NCBI GenBank assembly: GCA_016783135.1
Contig: JADHXC010000001.1
Location: 57,635-121,634, forward strand
Reading direction: 5' to 3'
Source of the DNA: Dehalococcoidales bacterium
GTDB lineage: Bacteria > Chloroflexota > Dehalococcoidia > Dehalococcoidales > Fen-1064
Length of the DNA stretch: 64,000 nucleotides
Positions within the stretch are counted from its first letter, which is position 1, and the number at the start of each line of letters is the position of its first letter. A model generated the notes under the pieces. That model saw only the letters and a list, made by a program, of their open reading frames with translations, was not told the DNA's origin and searched no databases. This document shows, piece after piece, positions 8,456 through 16,875 of the stretch. A program made the translations under genes and the position numbers.

Positions 8456-9283
8456 TTATTCCTCTTCCTTACCGAGGTAGGCTGATATCACCTGCGGGTT
8501 TGTTCTTATCTCCTCGGGAGTACCCTCGGCAATCTTCTGCCCGAAGTCAAGCACCACAATCCTGTCCGCCAGGTCCATGACCACTCCCATGTCATGCTCA
8601 ATCAGGACGATGCAGTCGACGCCGTCCCTGAGAACAGGAGTGCTCGGATAGGTGTCTCCCTGGCCTTCGAAGATATCGATGATGAATCTGGCAATGTCCT
8701 CCTTCTCTTCCAGGTTCATCCCCGCCATCGGCTCATCGAGGAGAAGGACCTTCGGTTCCATCGCCAGCGCCCTGCCCAGCTCCACTCGCTTGCGCATTCC
8801 GTAGGGCAAGGTACCAACCACCTTCTTTCTTATCGACTCTATCTCCAGGAAATCTATGATGTCTTCCACTGTCCGGCGGTGCTCGATCTCCTCGGTATGG
8901 GCCGGGCCGAAGTAGATAGCTCCGGTCAGAGGGTTCTGCTTCATGAGCATGTGGCGGGCGGCCATGATGTTGTCCAGTGTGCTCAGACCGGCGAAAAGCT
9001 CGATGTTCTGGAATGTCCTGGCCAGGCCGAGTCTGGCTGCCCTGTCCGGTCGGATGCTGGTAATCTTGCGGCCGTCGTAGTATATCTCGCCTTTCTGTGG
9101 CTTATAGAACCCATTGATACAGTTCAACAGGCAGGTCTTGCCCGCACCGTTGGGGCCGATTATGGCCAGGATTTCGTTGTCCTTAATGTCAATGCTGACA
9201 TCACTCAGTGCATTGACACCGCCAAAAGACAGGGAGAGGTCCTTTATTCGTATCTTTACCTTGTGGCCGTTTTCACTGCTCAT
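8456..9283 (-). CDS. livG: Branched-chain amino acid ABC transporter ATP-binding protein LivG
   Basis: Second ATPase of the HAAT importer. 275 residues. Walker A is GPNGAGKT near residue 42, the LivG-typical ARTFQNIELF follows, the signature region is degenerate (LPYGMRKRVELGRALA), Walker B is VLLLDEPMAGMN, and the H-loop is VLIEHDMGVV. An extra segment of about 15 residues (TYPSTPVLRDGVD) sits between Walker B and the H-loop strand and is not usual in LivG. It is encoded away from the other liv genes and on the opposite strand, so its expression is uncoupled from them. Its start overlaps the preceding small gene by 11 bp. Confidence 0.9.
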   Translation of the reverse strand: MSSENGHKVKIRIKDLSLSFGGVNALSDVSIDIKDNEILAIIGPNGAGKTCLLNCINGFYKPQKGEIYYDGRKITSIRPDRAARLGLARTFQNIELFAGLSTLDNIMAARHMLMKQNPLTGAIYFGPAHTEEIEHRRTVEDIIDFLEIESIRKKVVGTLPYGMRKRVELGRALAMEPKVLLLDEPMAGMNLEEKEDIARFIIDIFEGQGDTYPSTPVLRDGVDCIVLIEHDMGVVMDLADRIVVLDFGQKIAEGTPEEIRTNPQVISAYLGKEEE

Positions 9284-9620
9284 CTGTAGATGGCTCTATT
9301 TCCCCGGATGTATCGGCCGGACATGGTGTGGGCCGCATCTTCAAGGCTTCTTCGTCACGGAGCTTCTGCTTGTACTCTAATATGCGGGTGCATTGCACGC
9401 CTTCGCACTCCAGTGCTCGTCTTAACTGCAGGCTCTTCCTGACCAGTTTGATCTGCTCCTCGCGGGATTCAGTATACTTGCGGACACCGGTACACTTAAC
9501 GGACCAGTCCTTGTCGACCATAATGGTCACTTCGTCATCGACGGCATTGCAGTGTATGGTTGTTGCCGTTACCTGCCAGTCTACCATGTGAATATCCAAC
9601 CGCTCCTTCTTGACTCCCAT
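9273..9620 (-). CDS. Conserved-looking hypothetical protein coupled to livG
   Basis: 115 residues, not recognised. The N-terminal half looks like a beta sandwich strand pattern (WQVTATTIHCNAVDDEVTIM) with a WSVKCTG motif. The second half is a charged helix (SREEQIKLVRKSLQLRRAL) with two cysteines (CEGVQC), followed by a disordered tail. The stop codon lies inside livG, which points to translational coupling and supports it as a real gene. No clear ribosome-binding site was seen before ATG 9620. No function is proposed. Confidence 0.6.
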   Translation of the reverse strand: MGVKKERLDIHMVDWQVTATTIHCNAVDDEVTIMVDKDWSVKCTGVRKYTESREEQIKLVRKSLQLRRALECEGVQCTRILEYKQKLRDEEALKMRPTPCPADTSGEIEPSTDEQ

Positions 9621-9825
9621 GGTACCATTTGTGCGGTTGCCAGTTCAACTGTGCGCTGCCATTGCGAAAGTGCTACAATAGTGCATTGTCCATGTGGCGG
9701 ACGCTTTCTCTCGGAGAACCATCAGTTGACGTGTTAGCAGAACTGAAGCCGCAGCTTGACGAGCTGGGCTGAATCCGTCAAATACCACTGCATACCCGGA
9801 CAGTAATAAGAAAAGGGAGGCAAGA

Positions 9826-10227
9826 ATGTTCACCAGAATCCGCGCCATACACATAGCGGTCAACAATGTAGAGGAGACAGCCAGGGAATACGCCGGCAAG
9901 TTCGGGCTCGTGGCGTCACAGTCCGGCACTCTGCCCGAAATGGGTGTAAAGAATGCGCTATTGCCTATTGGTGATGCCGTGTTCGAGCTAATCGAGCCTC
10001 TGAACCCCGGGGAAGGAGCCCTCTCCAGTTTTCTGGAGCGTCGGGGTGAAGGTGTGTATATGATGGCTCTGGAGGTCGAGAATCTGGGCGAGGCCGTCGA
10101 GTCATTGCGGGCCAGGGGTGTACGCATGAACAGCGATGACCCGGAATCGATAGCCAAAGGCGGCCCGGTCTTTGTCCACCCGAAATCAACTCACGGGGTG
10201 CTTATCGAGCTGGTTGAAAAGAAGTAA
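9826..10227 (+). CDS. VOC-family protein, methylmalonyl-CoA epimerase-like
   Basis: 133 residues with two beta-alpha-beta-beta-beta modules of the vicinal oxygen chelate fold (RIRAIHIAVNNVEE at the start, GVLIELVE at the end). It aligns with methylmalonyl-CoA epimerases. However, the family segment G-hHiaf-V reads GVYMMALEV, so one of the two metal-binding histidines is replaced by methionine. The remaining candidate ligands are His9, the Glu of FELIEP and the Glu of LIELVE. A different substrate or a relaxed metal site is possible. AGGGAGG lies just before ATG 9826. It precedes an enoyl-CoA hydratase gene on the same strand. Confidence 0.75.
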   Translation: MFTRIRAIHIAVNNVEETAREYAGKFGLVASQSGTLPEMGVKNALLPIGDAVFELIEPLNPGEGALSSFLERRGEGVYMMALEVENLGEAVESLRARGVRMNSDDPESIAKGGPVFVHPKSTHGVLIELVEKK

Positions 10228-10297
10228 TCTCAAGTCAGGTCTATAACTGCGAAGGCCGATGCAGGAATACTTGCAGAATACCAAAGGAGGGAACGGC

Positions 10298-11128
10298 ATG
10301 GCTGACAAACCCAGGTTCTTTCAGGTAGAAAAGGACGGGCCGGTTATTATCTGGAGGTTTAATAATCCACCACAGAACCTCTGGAACATGGAAACGGCTT
10401 CGGAGTTCGATGATGTAGTCGAGGGCTTGTACGAGGACCCGGGACTGCGGGTAGGCATTCTCACCAGTGCGGTAATGGAGGTCTTTATCCAACACTTTGA
10501 TGTATCGCTCTTGGTACAATGGGGCGATGCCCTCAAGGCGGGACAGGTCACCTTGCCGGCTGAGCGTCCGGCTCCAAGGGGCGTGTATCGGCGTGGCCCG
10601 AAGCCGGTGATTGCGGCTATTAACGCCCCGGTTGCCGGTGGCGGGCTGGAACTGTGCATGGCCTGTGATTTCCGTTTCATGTCGCGTGCTGCATCAGTGG
10701 CCCAGCCTGAGGTCGGTGCCGGAATCCTCCCCGGTGGTGGCGGTACCCAGCGTATGCCGCGCCTCATTGGGCTCGGCCGTGCCCTGGAACTGCAGGTGAC
10801 AGGCAGACGGGTCTTCGCCGAGGAAGCGGAGCGCATCGGCCTGGTCACACGTGCCTGCGACCCGCTGAACCTGATGCAGGAAACAGTGGAATTTGCCAAA
10901 ATGCTGGCGGCCCAACCGCCCCTGGCGGTCGAGCTCATCCGGCGGTGTATCTATGAGGGTACCGAGATGCCTCTGGAGGATGGCCTTGCCCTGGAGAGCG
11001 AGCTATTCCGGGAAACGCTGATAAGCGGAGATGCTCTGGACAGGATGCGTGCCTACGTGGCTGCTGGACAGGATTCCCAGCGAGCGCAAGAGATATTGCA
11101 GGACTTTGAACAGCAGGATTCTGAGTAA
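10298..11128 (+). CDS. Enoyl-CoA hydratase/isomerase family protein
   Basis: 276-residue crotonase-fold protein. The oxyanion-hole and first catalytic region reads APVAGGGLELCMACDF, keeping the glutamate of classical hydratases. The second reads QPEVGAGILPGGGGTQRMPR, which also keeps the expected glutamate. Both catalytic acids are therefore present and hydratase activity is plausible. ATG 10298 is chosen over an ATG 39 bp upstream because AAAGGAGGG lies 8 nt before it. A CoA-thioester role fits the surrounding ligases and VOC protein. Confidence 0.85.
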   Translation: MADKPRFFQVEKDGPVIIWRFNNPPQNLWNMETASEFDDVVEGLYEDPGLRVGILTSAVMEVFIQHFDVSLLVQWGDALKAGQVTLPAERPAPRGVYRRGPKPVIAAINAPVAGGGLELCMACDFRFMSRAASVAQPEVGAGILPGGGGTQRMPRLIGLGRALELQVTGRRVFAEEAERIGLVTRACDPLNLMQETVEFAKMLAAQPPLAVELIRRCIYEGTEMPLEDGLALESELFRETLISGDALDRMRAYVAAGQDSQRAQEILQDFEQQDSE

Positions 11129-11136
11129 GTGAACTG

Positions 11137-12009
11137 TCAGGCGCTTCCTGGAGTGTGCCGTTGCAGGAATGAGAAGATAATGTCAAGCGCCTCCGGGAAA
11201 CGGGTGACCCCGTGCTCGGCACCCTCGAAGGCCTTTACCTGTACATCCGGTATCAGTCTGGCCATATCGCGCGAGCCCTGTGCCGGAAAGACGCTGTCCT
11301 CGGTACCGTATAGAACGAGGGTGGGCGGCTTCATGTTCTGGAGTTGGGGAGTGGCGTCCCAGTCGACATAGCCGGAATAGGTGCGCAGTTCACCGGCGTA
11401 CTTGGCGATACGCTCTTCCCGTGGGGTCTGGCGTAGCATTTCCCGAATGCGTTCCATCGCCTCCTGCTGAGCGCGACTCTCCTTTTCGGTACGTTCCGGG
11501 CGTCCGACAAACAGGTTCAGTCCCACTGTACCTGCGGTGGTCCTGGCCTCATAGGCAGCCAGGGGGCTATCTTCGTCCAGGATTCTGATACGCTCACGGA
11601 GTCTGGCTTTCATCTCCTCGTCCGGAGACAGCCACGGTGCGGAATCAGTGACGACCAGGCTGGTGGTTGCTTCGGGAAATTCGAGACCGAAGGCAAGCGT
11701 AATCTGGCCTCCGGCCGATGTGCCCAGGATATGGGTGCGGTCATGTCCCAGGTGATGTAACAACTCGAGGATGTCATCGGCGAAGTCCTTCATGGTGAAG
11801 CCTTCTTCGGGGTATCCGGAACGCCCGGAAGCACGGCGGTCATAGGTAATTACCCTGAAATGCCGTGCGAAGCGGTCCCGCCAAGCGGGCGCTTCAGCAC
11901 CCATGCCCGTACCCAATCCGCCGAACCCGCCGTGTACATAGACCAGCGGGAAGCCGTCTCCTTTTGTCTCGTAGTACATCTCGAAACCGTTGATATTCGC
12001 GGTTGGCAT
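11137..12009 (-). CDS. Alpha/beta hydrolase
   Basis: 290-residue alpha/beta-hydrolase fold. The nucleophile elbow is LGTSAGG (Ser near residue 97), the acid is in LVLYGTEDSVFP, and the histidine is in FEGAEHGVT. HGGFGG near residue 27 forms the oxyanion hole. No signal peptide, so cytoplasmic. AAGGAGGT lies a few bases before ATG 12009. It converges with the enoyl-CoA hydratase gene 8 bp away. Esterase, epoxide hydrolase or haloperoxidase-type activities cannot be separated by sequence alone. Confidence 0.85.
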   Translation of the reverse strand: MPTANINGFEMYYETKGDGFPLVYVHGGFGGLGTGMGAEAPAWRDRFARHFRVITYDRRASGRSGYPEEGFTMKDFADDILELLHHLGHDRTHILGTSAGGQITLAFGLEFPEATTSLVVTDSAPWLSPDEEMKARLRERIRILDEDSPLAAYEARTTAGTVGLNLFVGRPERTEKESRAQQEAMERIREMLRQTPREERIAKYAGELRTYSGYVDWDATPQLQNMKPPTLVLYGTEDSVFPAQGSRDMARLIPDVQVKAFEGAEHGVTRFPEALDIIFSFLQRHTPGSA

Positions 12010-12234
12010 CAGACCTCCTTCATGGGGGGCTACTATGGGCTACGCCTAATCTGCCGACACTTACTCAGGCATATCACTTACTCATACTCAGATACAGCAC
12101 TTAGTCTACGGGATGTTCAGTATTAACATTGTAACGGGGGGAAGGTTCCGTTTATGGTACCACTCACTACTGACTATTTCAATACCGGAGAGACCAAGTC
12201 ATCCGATAGACTGGTGCATTCCACTGATTATCAA

Positions 12235-12264
12235 TTGACCCCAAAGCTGCCGATGAACTATAAT
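12235..12264 (+). promoter_or_regulatory. Sigma-70-type promoter of purF
   Basis: TTGACC at 12235-12240, an 18-nt spacer and TATAAT at 12259-12264 make a near-consensus promoter about 35 nt before the purF start codon. The rest of 12010-12300 holds no gene that can be supported. Confidence 0.7.
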
Positions 12265-12300
12265 ACTTATAGACCATAGAAGCGAAGCAGCGGGTGAGAT

Positions 12301-13698
12301 TTGCACGAGAGTTGCGGAGTATTTGGTGTCTACTGTCCTGATGAGGATGTAAGTCGCCTTACCTATTTCGCTCTGTTCGCCCTGCAACACCGTGGCCAGG
12401 AGAGCGCCGGTATTGCCGTTGCCGATGGCTTGCGGATGCAGGTAACCAGCGATATGGGTCTGGTCTCTCAGGTGTTCACCGAGGAGAGGCTAAGCCAGCT
12501 CAGCGGGTATATTGCCATCGGACACAACCGCTATTCCACCCGGGGTTCCAGTCGAGTAATCAATGTCCAGCCCATTATCGTCGGCCGGGGCGCTAATGCG
12601 ATTGCCATAGCCCACAACGGTAATATCATTAATGCCGAGTTCCTTCGCGAAGAACTCATTGCGCAGGGCCACACGTTCCACACGTCTACGGATACTGAAG
12701 TCATCGCAAATCTCATTATCTCCTCTCCTGAGAAGAGCTGGGTGGACAGGATAAGGTATGCCATGCACCGGCTCCAGGGGGCGTTTTCCATGTGCCTGCT
12801 CACTAACGATAGCCTCTTTGCGGTTCGTGACCCGTGGGGCGTCCGTCCGCTCTGTCTCGGACATATGAATGGGGGGCATGTAGTCGCCTCGGAAAGTTGT
12901 GCGCTTGACCACATCGGTGCCGAGTTTATCCGTGAGATTGAACCGGGAGAGATACTACGGGTTCGTCAGGGTGAAGTCGAGAGCTATCGGGAGGACTCTG
13001 ATAGAAAAGCACTGTGTATCTTCGAATATATCTACTTTGCCCGGCCGGATAGCGTAATCAACGGAAAGCTACTATATCCGGCACGTATGGCCATGGGGGC
13101 GGGGCTTTCCGAAGAGCATCCGGTTGATGCGGACCTGGTAATAGGAGTGCCGGATTCTGCCACTGCCGCCGGTATCGGCTATGCGAGACATTCCGGTATT
13201 CCCTTCTCGGAGGGACTGCTCAAGAACCGCTACATGGGACGTACCTTCATCGAGCCCGACCAGCGTATAAGGGACCTGGGTGTCCGGCTCAAATTCAACC
13301 CTCTGCCCCAGATGCTTGAGGGGAAGCGACTTGTCGTGGTTGACGATAGCATAGTGCGCGGCACGACCACTCCAAAGGTGGTAAACCTGCTGCGAAGGGC
13401 CGGGGTGAAAGAGATACACATGCGCATCTGTGCCCCACCGATACGATACCCCTGTTTCCTGGGAGTGGATATGGCTACCCGCCAGGAACTCATCGCGTCT
13501 CGCAAGACCGTTGAGGAGATTCGCGAATTCATCGGTGCCGATTCCTTGGGCTATCTAAGTGTGGACGGGTTACTCAAGGCGGTGGACCTGCCACGGGAAA
13601 CGTTCTGCATGGCTTGCTTCGTTGGCGACTATCCCATGCCGGTGCAATTGCAGATGGACAAGCTGGCCTTGGAAGACTCAGCATTGGACCACGAGTAG
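12301..13698 (+). CDS. purF: Amidophosphoribosyltransferase
   Basis: First committed step of purine synthesis: transfers ammonia from glutamine to PRPP. 465 residues. The glutaminase nucleophile is Cys5 in MHESCGVFG. The ORF is closed by an in-frame TGA at 12295-12297, so TTG 12301 is the only possible start and there is almost no propeptide. The glutaminase domain runs to about residue 230. The PRPP-binding loop reads LVVVDDSIVRGTT near residue 347. Cysteines in the second half (RYPCFLGVD, CMACF) fit the iron-sulfur type of PurF. Transcribed singly from its own promoter. Confidence 0.93.
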   Translation: MHESCGVFGVYCPDEDVSRLTYFALFALQHRGQESAGIAVADGLRMQVTSDMGLVSQVFTEERLSQLSGYIAIGHNRYSTRGSSRVINVQPIIVGRGANAIAIAHNGNIINAEFLREELIAQGHTFHTSTDTEVIANLIISSPEKSWVDRIRYAMHRLQGAFSMCLLTNDSLFAVRDPWGVRPLCLGHMNGGHVVASESCALDHIGAEFIREIEPGEILRVRQGEVESYREDSDRKALCIFEYIYFARPDSVINGKLLYPARMAMGAGLSEEHPVDADLVIGVPDSATAAGIGYARHSGIPFSEGLLKNRYMGRTFIEPDQRIRDLGVRLKFNPLPQMLEGKRLVVVDDSIVRGTTTPKVVNLLRRAGVKEIHMRICAPPIRYPCFLGVDMATRQELIASRKTVEEIREFIGADSLGYLSVDGLLKAVDLPRETFCMACFVGDYPMPVQLQMDKLALEDSALDHE

Positions 13699-13935
13699 TG
13701 CTTATCGCCCCTGCGTATCCGTCCGGGGAATATTCGTATTGCCATTCTGAATAGCTACTCAAGGTTGGACAGAGGAAGTACATTTTACTTTTGACATAAC
13801 TAAATAACCTATCCGATTTTTCGTGGCAGGCGTGTTCGGATATAATTGACACACGTCATCCCGCGAACATGCAGCGGGTGAGTATTAGAGACCCGCAACC
13901 ACTGGTAGGGGTTGCGCATAACCAGAGGTGAGAAA

Positions 13936-15351
13936 TTGAGAGCAGACATGGCCAAACTTGATAGGGCCTTTAATCCCAGGGTCCTGGCGATAGTCGGTGA
14001 TTCCGGGTTCTTCCAGTGGATTCGTTCCCACAGTGATTTCAAGGGTAAGCTCTACTCCGTGCAGGTTAACCCGAAGACAATCGAGCGTATAGAGAAGATG
14101 GGGATAGAGAACTACACCAGTCTGGTAGCCATCCCGGAACCCGTAGACCTGGCAATTGTGGCTGTGGGGCGGAAGTACGCTCTCAGTGTGCTGGAGGACT
14201 GCATTCGCAAGGATGTAGCGGCTGCTCACTTCTTTACCGCGGGTTTCAGTGAGACGGATACCCAGGATGGTATAGACATGGGGCGTGCCCTCACCGACCG
14301 GGCGATAGAGGCAGGGTTTCATCTAATTGGGCCGAATTGCATGGGCCTGTTCAATCCTGCAGTTGGCTTGAAGCAGATGGGAGGTCAGTATGTGGGGGCT
14401 GCCGGGCCGGTGGGCTTCATCTCACAGAGCGGCACTCACGCGATTAACTTCAGTTTGGAAGCCCATCTTCAGGGTGTGGACGTCAACAAATCGGTCAGTT
14501 TCGGCAACGGGACCGTACTTGATGCAGCCGAGTACCTTGAGTACTTCGGTCAGGATGATGGCATCAAGGTGATAGGCATGTATCTTGAGGGTATCCGGGA
14601 GGGGAGAAGGTTCCTGGATGTGCTCAAGGAAGTATCACGGAAGAAGCCGGTGGTGATATGGAAGGGCGGTCGTACCCAGGATGGTGGCCGGGCTATCGCC
14701 TCACATACCGGCTCCCTGGCTGTGCCCCAGGACATATGGGACGCTGCCATGAGACAGGGTGGTGCAGTCACGGCACCCGGGATGGATGCGTTGATTGATA
14801 CCCTGAAAGCACTGCTTTATCTCAACCCGGTCTATGGCAACAGGGTGGTACTGGCCGGAGGGTCCGGAGGGCAGTCGGTTGCCATCACCGATGCGTTTAC
14901 CGAGGTGGGACTGAAGGTGCCACCACTCACCAGGGAATCCTATGACCAGTTTGAGGAGTTCTTCAGCATAATCGGGGGGAGTTATCAGAACCCGATAGAC
15001 ACCGGCAACCCGAACCGCGCCCAGATGAAGCGTATCATGGACATTATCGAGGGTGACTATAACATAGACAACATCGTGCTATTGATGTACACGGGTACCG
15101 GCGGTCCTCCGGGGTTAGAAGACCGTCGCGATGAGGAAATCCAGTCAATCGTTGACCTCAGGAACCGAAGTTCTAAGCCGGTCATGGTGACTATCACTGT
15201 ACCATTTCTGCCGAAGGTTGTCGGGGAAGCACGGACGCTGGTTAAGAAACTCCAGGATGGTGGGGTGCCGGCGTTCACCAGCCTGGATAGGGGTGCTCTA
15301 GCCCTGAGGAATACCCTTGACTACTATCAGTTCCAGAAGAGGGACGATTAA
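13936..15351 (+). CDS. CoA-binding acyl-CoA synthetase (NDP-forming) alpha-type subunit
   Basis: About 471 residues. A CoA-binding Rossmann domain comes first (RVLAIVGDSGFF), followed by succinyl-CoA ligase-like domains with FISQSGTHAINF and a SHTGSLA motif whose histidine is the expected phosphorylation site in ADP-forming acetyl-CoA synthetases. No ATP-grasp beta domain follows, so a separate beta subunit would be needed for activity; none is in the window. TTG 13936 has AGGTGA close upstream; ATG 13948 is the alternative. A TATAAT at 13841-13846 is a possible -10 element. Confidence 0.82.
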   Translation: MRADMAKLDRAFNPRVLAIVGDSGFFQWIRSHSDFKGKLYSVQVNPKTIERIEKMGIENYTSLVAIPEPVDLAIVAVGRKYALSVLEDCIRKDVAAAHFFTAGFSETDTQDGIDMGRALTDRAIEAGFHLIGPNCMGLFNPAVGLKQMGGQYVGAAGPVGFISQSGTHAINFSLEAHLQGVDVNKSVSFGNGTVLDAAEYLEYFGQDDGIKVIGMYLEGIREGRRFLDVLKEVSRKKPVVIWKGGRTQDGGRAIASHTGSLAVPQDIWDAAMRQGGAVTAPGMDALIDTLKALLYLNPVYGNRVVLAGGSGGQSVAITDAFTEVGLKVPPLTRESYDQFEEFFSIIGGSYQNPIDTGNPNRAQMKRIMDIIEGDYNIDNIVLLMYTGTGGPPGLEDRRDEEIQSIVDLRNRSSKPVMVTITVPFLPKVVGEARTLVKKLQDGGVPAFTSLDRGALALRNTLDYYQFQKRDD

Positions 15352-15369
15352 TAACGTCCAGGTCCCGCG

Positions 15370-15909
15370 CTAGTCAGTACCCTGTCGCTGTCTCTGCTCT
15401 TCCCGCCATTGCTCGCGGGAAAGGTCCATAAGCAGGAACTTGTATCCATCCCTTTCCAGATGGCCGCAGTGCGTGAAGTCGCATTTCTCGAAGCATTTCC
15501 GGGCGCGGGCGTTGCTAACCAGGGTCTTCAGGTAGATGCGGTTCAGATTCGTAAAGCGGAAGACGTGGTCGAGCAGCACTCTTATGGCGTCGGTACCGTA
15601 GCCTTTGTCCCAGTAGTGTCGGTCACCAATCATGATACCGAGTTCGGCTTCGCTCTGGCTCTCGTCAATGTTGTAGTAGACACAGTTGCCGATGTGCTTT
15701 CCGTCAAGGGTGTCCACGGCGAAGGAGTGCCGGGTCTGGGAAGGAAAGAAGAACTCACTACCGTAGTCCGTTAGATACTCGTCAAACGTATAACCTATCG
15801 GCGGTGCTGCATCGAGCCAGGCAAGTTCCGGGTCTTTCTGCCATTCGTAATCATTCCTGGCATCGGACATCCTCTTGTTGCGAAGTATTACCTTGCTACC
15901 GTCAATCAT
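15370..15909 (-). CDS. GNAT-family N-acetyltransferase (RimJ/RimL-like)
   Basis: 179 residues with the acetyl-CoA-binding region IMIGDRHYWDKGYGTDAI (the Q/R-x-x-G-x-G/A loop as DKGYGT) and the closing motif TLVSNARARKCFEKCDF. The N-terminal SKVILRNKRMSDA resembles ribosomal-protein or aminoglycoside-type acetyltransferases. It is the last gene of a minus-strand run PAC2 - HEAT - GNAT with short gaps. Substrate unknown. Confidence 0.82.
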   Translation of the reverse strand: MIDGSKVILRNKRMSDARNDYEWQKDPELAWLDAAPPIGYTFDEYLTDYGSEFFFPSQTRHSFAVDTLDGKHIGNCVYYNIDESQSEAELGIMIGDRHYWDKGYGTDAIRVLLDHVFRFTNLNRIYLKTLVSNARARKCFEKCDFTHCGHLERDGYKFLLMDLSREQWREEQRQRQGTD

Positions 15910-15935
15910 GCTTCTCTCGAGAATATCTCATCATG

Positions 15936-16853
15936 TCAAATCAGAAAGGATGACATATCCTCCCTGTTCACCAGTTCTTGCAGGGCTTCTTCGGCGGTCT
16001 GGCTGACAGCCTCATTGGGGTCGTCAAGGCACTGTTTCAAGCACTCACTGGCTTCGGCGTCGCCGATGTTGCCAAGCGAACGGATAGTGGCAAGCTTGAC
16101 ATCGACGTCATCATCGTAGATGAGCTCGGCAAGCTGCGGGACGGTGTCTTTTCCCTCTATCCCCCCGAGCGCCTCCGCTACCTCACGACGCATCTCGGCA
16201 TCAGCACTGCCCAGTTCCCTGAGGAGAACCGGTAGCCAGGATGGGTCACAGCTCCTACCCATAGCTCGTACCGAACTGATACGAAGCCGGTCATCCCTGC
16301 TGAGGTAGTTATCCCCTATCGCTGTCCTGACTTCGGGAAGGCTCAGTGGAGCGACTGCCTCAAGTGCCTGCCGCCGGACATCCATCGGTCTGGTGCTGTC
16401 ATCGGTGATATTCAGGAGGGTGTGAGCTATCCGAGAGGCATACTCGGAGGTTATCGTGCCGTTTTCAACCAGCAGGACGAACCTGCCCAGAGCACGGGCG
16501 GCTTCTGCCTGTACCGCCTCCGAGGGGTCTTCCTCCAGCAAACCGATGAGTGATTCAATCAGCGAGGTTTTTTCGCACTCCCAGAGACCCCGGACTGCTT
16601 CTTTTCTTACTTCGGTGTAGGTGTCCCCGAGGCAATGCTTGAAGACCGCGTGGAAATTCAGGGTGACGTTACTGTCCGCCAGTTCAACCAGGCGGCTGAT
16701 GATAATGCTCCGTCGCTCCGGTGCGATATCATCCCAGGACTGCGCCAGCAGAGCCATCTCCTCGGAGTCAAGCTCCGATAGCTCAACCAGGCTGGAGTCA
16801 GGCAGGTCACCATCATCGTTACGAAAGCCGGTAAGGATTTCCGCCAGCGACAA
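15936..16853 (-). CDS. HEAT-repeat protein
   Basis: 305 residues made of about eight helical HEAT/PBS-lyase-type repeats, for example LIGLLEEDPSEAVQAEAARA, LRELGSADAEMRREVAEAL and LAELIYDDDVDVKLATIRSL. Such repeats form a solenoid used for protein binding. No catalytic motif is visible. TTG 16853 is used, with GGGAGGT 4 nt upstream. It lies 22 bp after the PAC2-family gene and 26 bp before the GNAT gene, so it is probably co-transcribed with both and may scaffold them (inference). Confidence 0.85.
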   Translation of the reverse strand: MSLAEILTGFRNDDGDLPDSSLVELSELDSEEMALLAQSWDDIAPERRSIIISRLVELADSNVTLNFHAVFKHCLGDTYTEVRKEAVRGLWECEKTSLIESLIGLLEEDPSEAVQAEAARALGRFVLLVENGTITSEYASRIAHTLLNITDDSTRPMDVRRQALEAVAPLSLPEVRTAIGDNYLSRDDRLRISSVRAMGRSCDPSWLPVLLRELGSADAEMRREVAEALGGIEGKDTVPQLAELIYDDDVDVKLATIRSLGNIGDAEASECLKQCLDDPNEAVSQTAEEALQELVNREDMSSFLI

Positions 16854-16875
16854 CTAGACCTCCCACCGCATGGAC

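Noticed and set aside
9692..9772. 26-codon frame before the VOC gene ending VDVLAELKPQLDELG
   Set aside because: Looks gene-like but has no ribosome-binding site and is too short to judge; could be a remnant.
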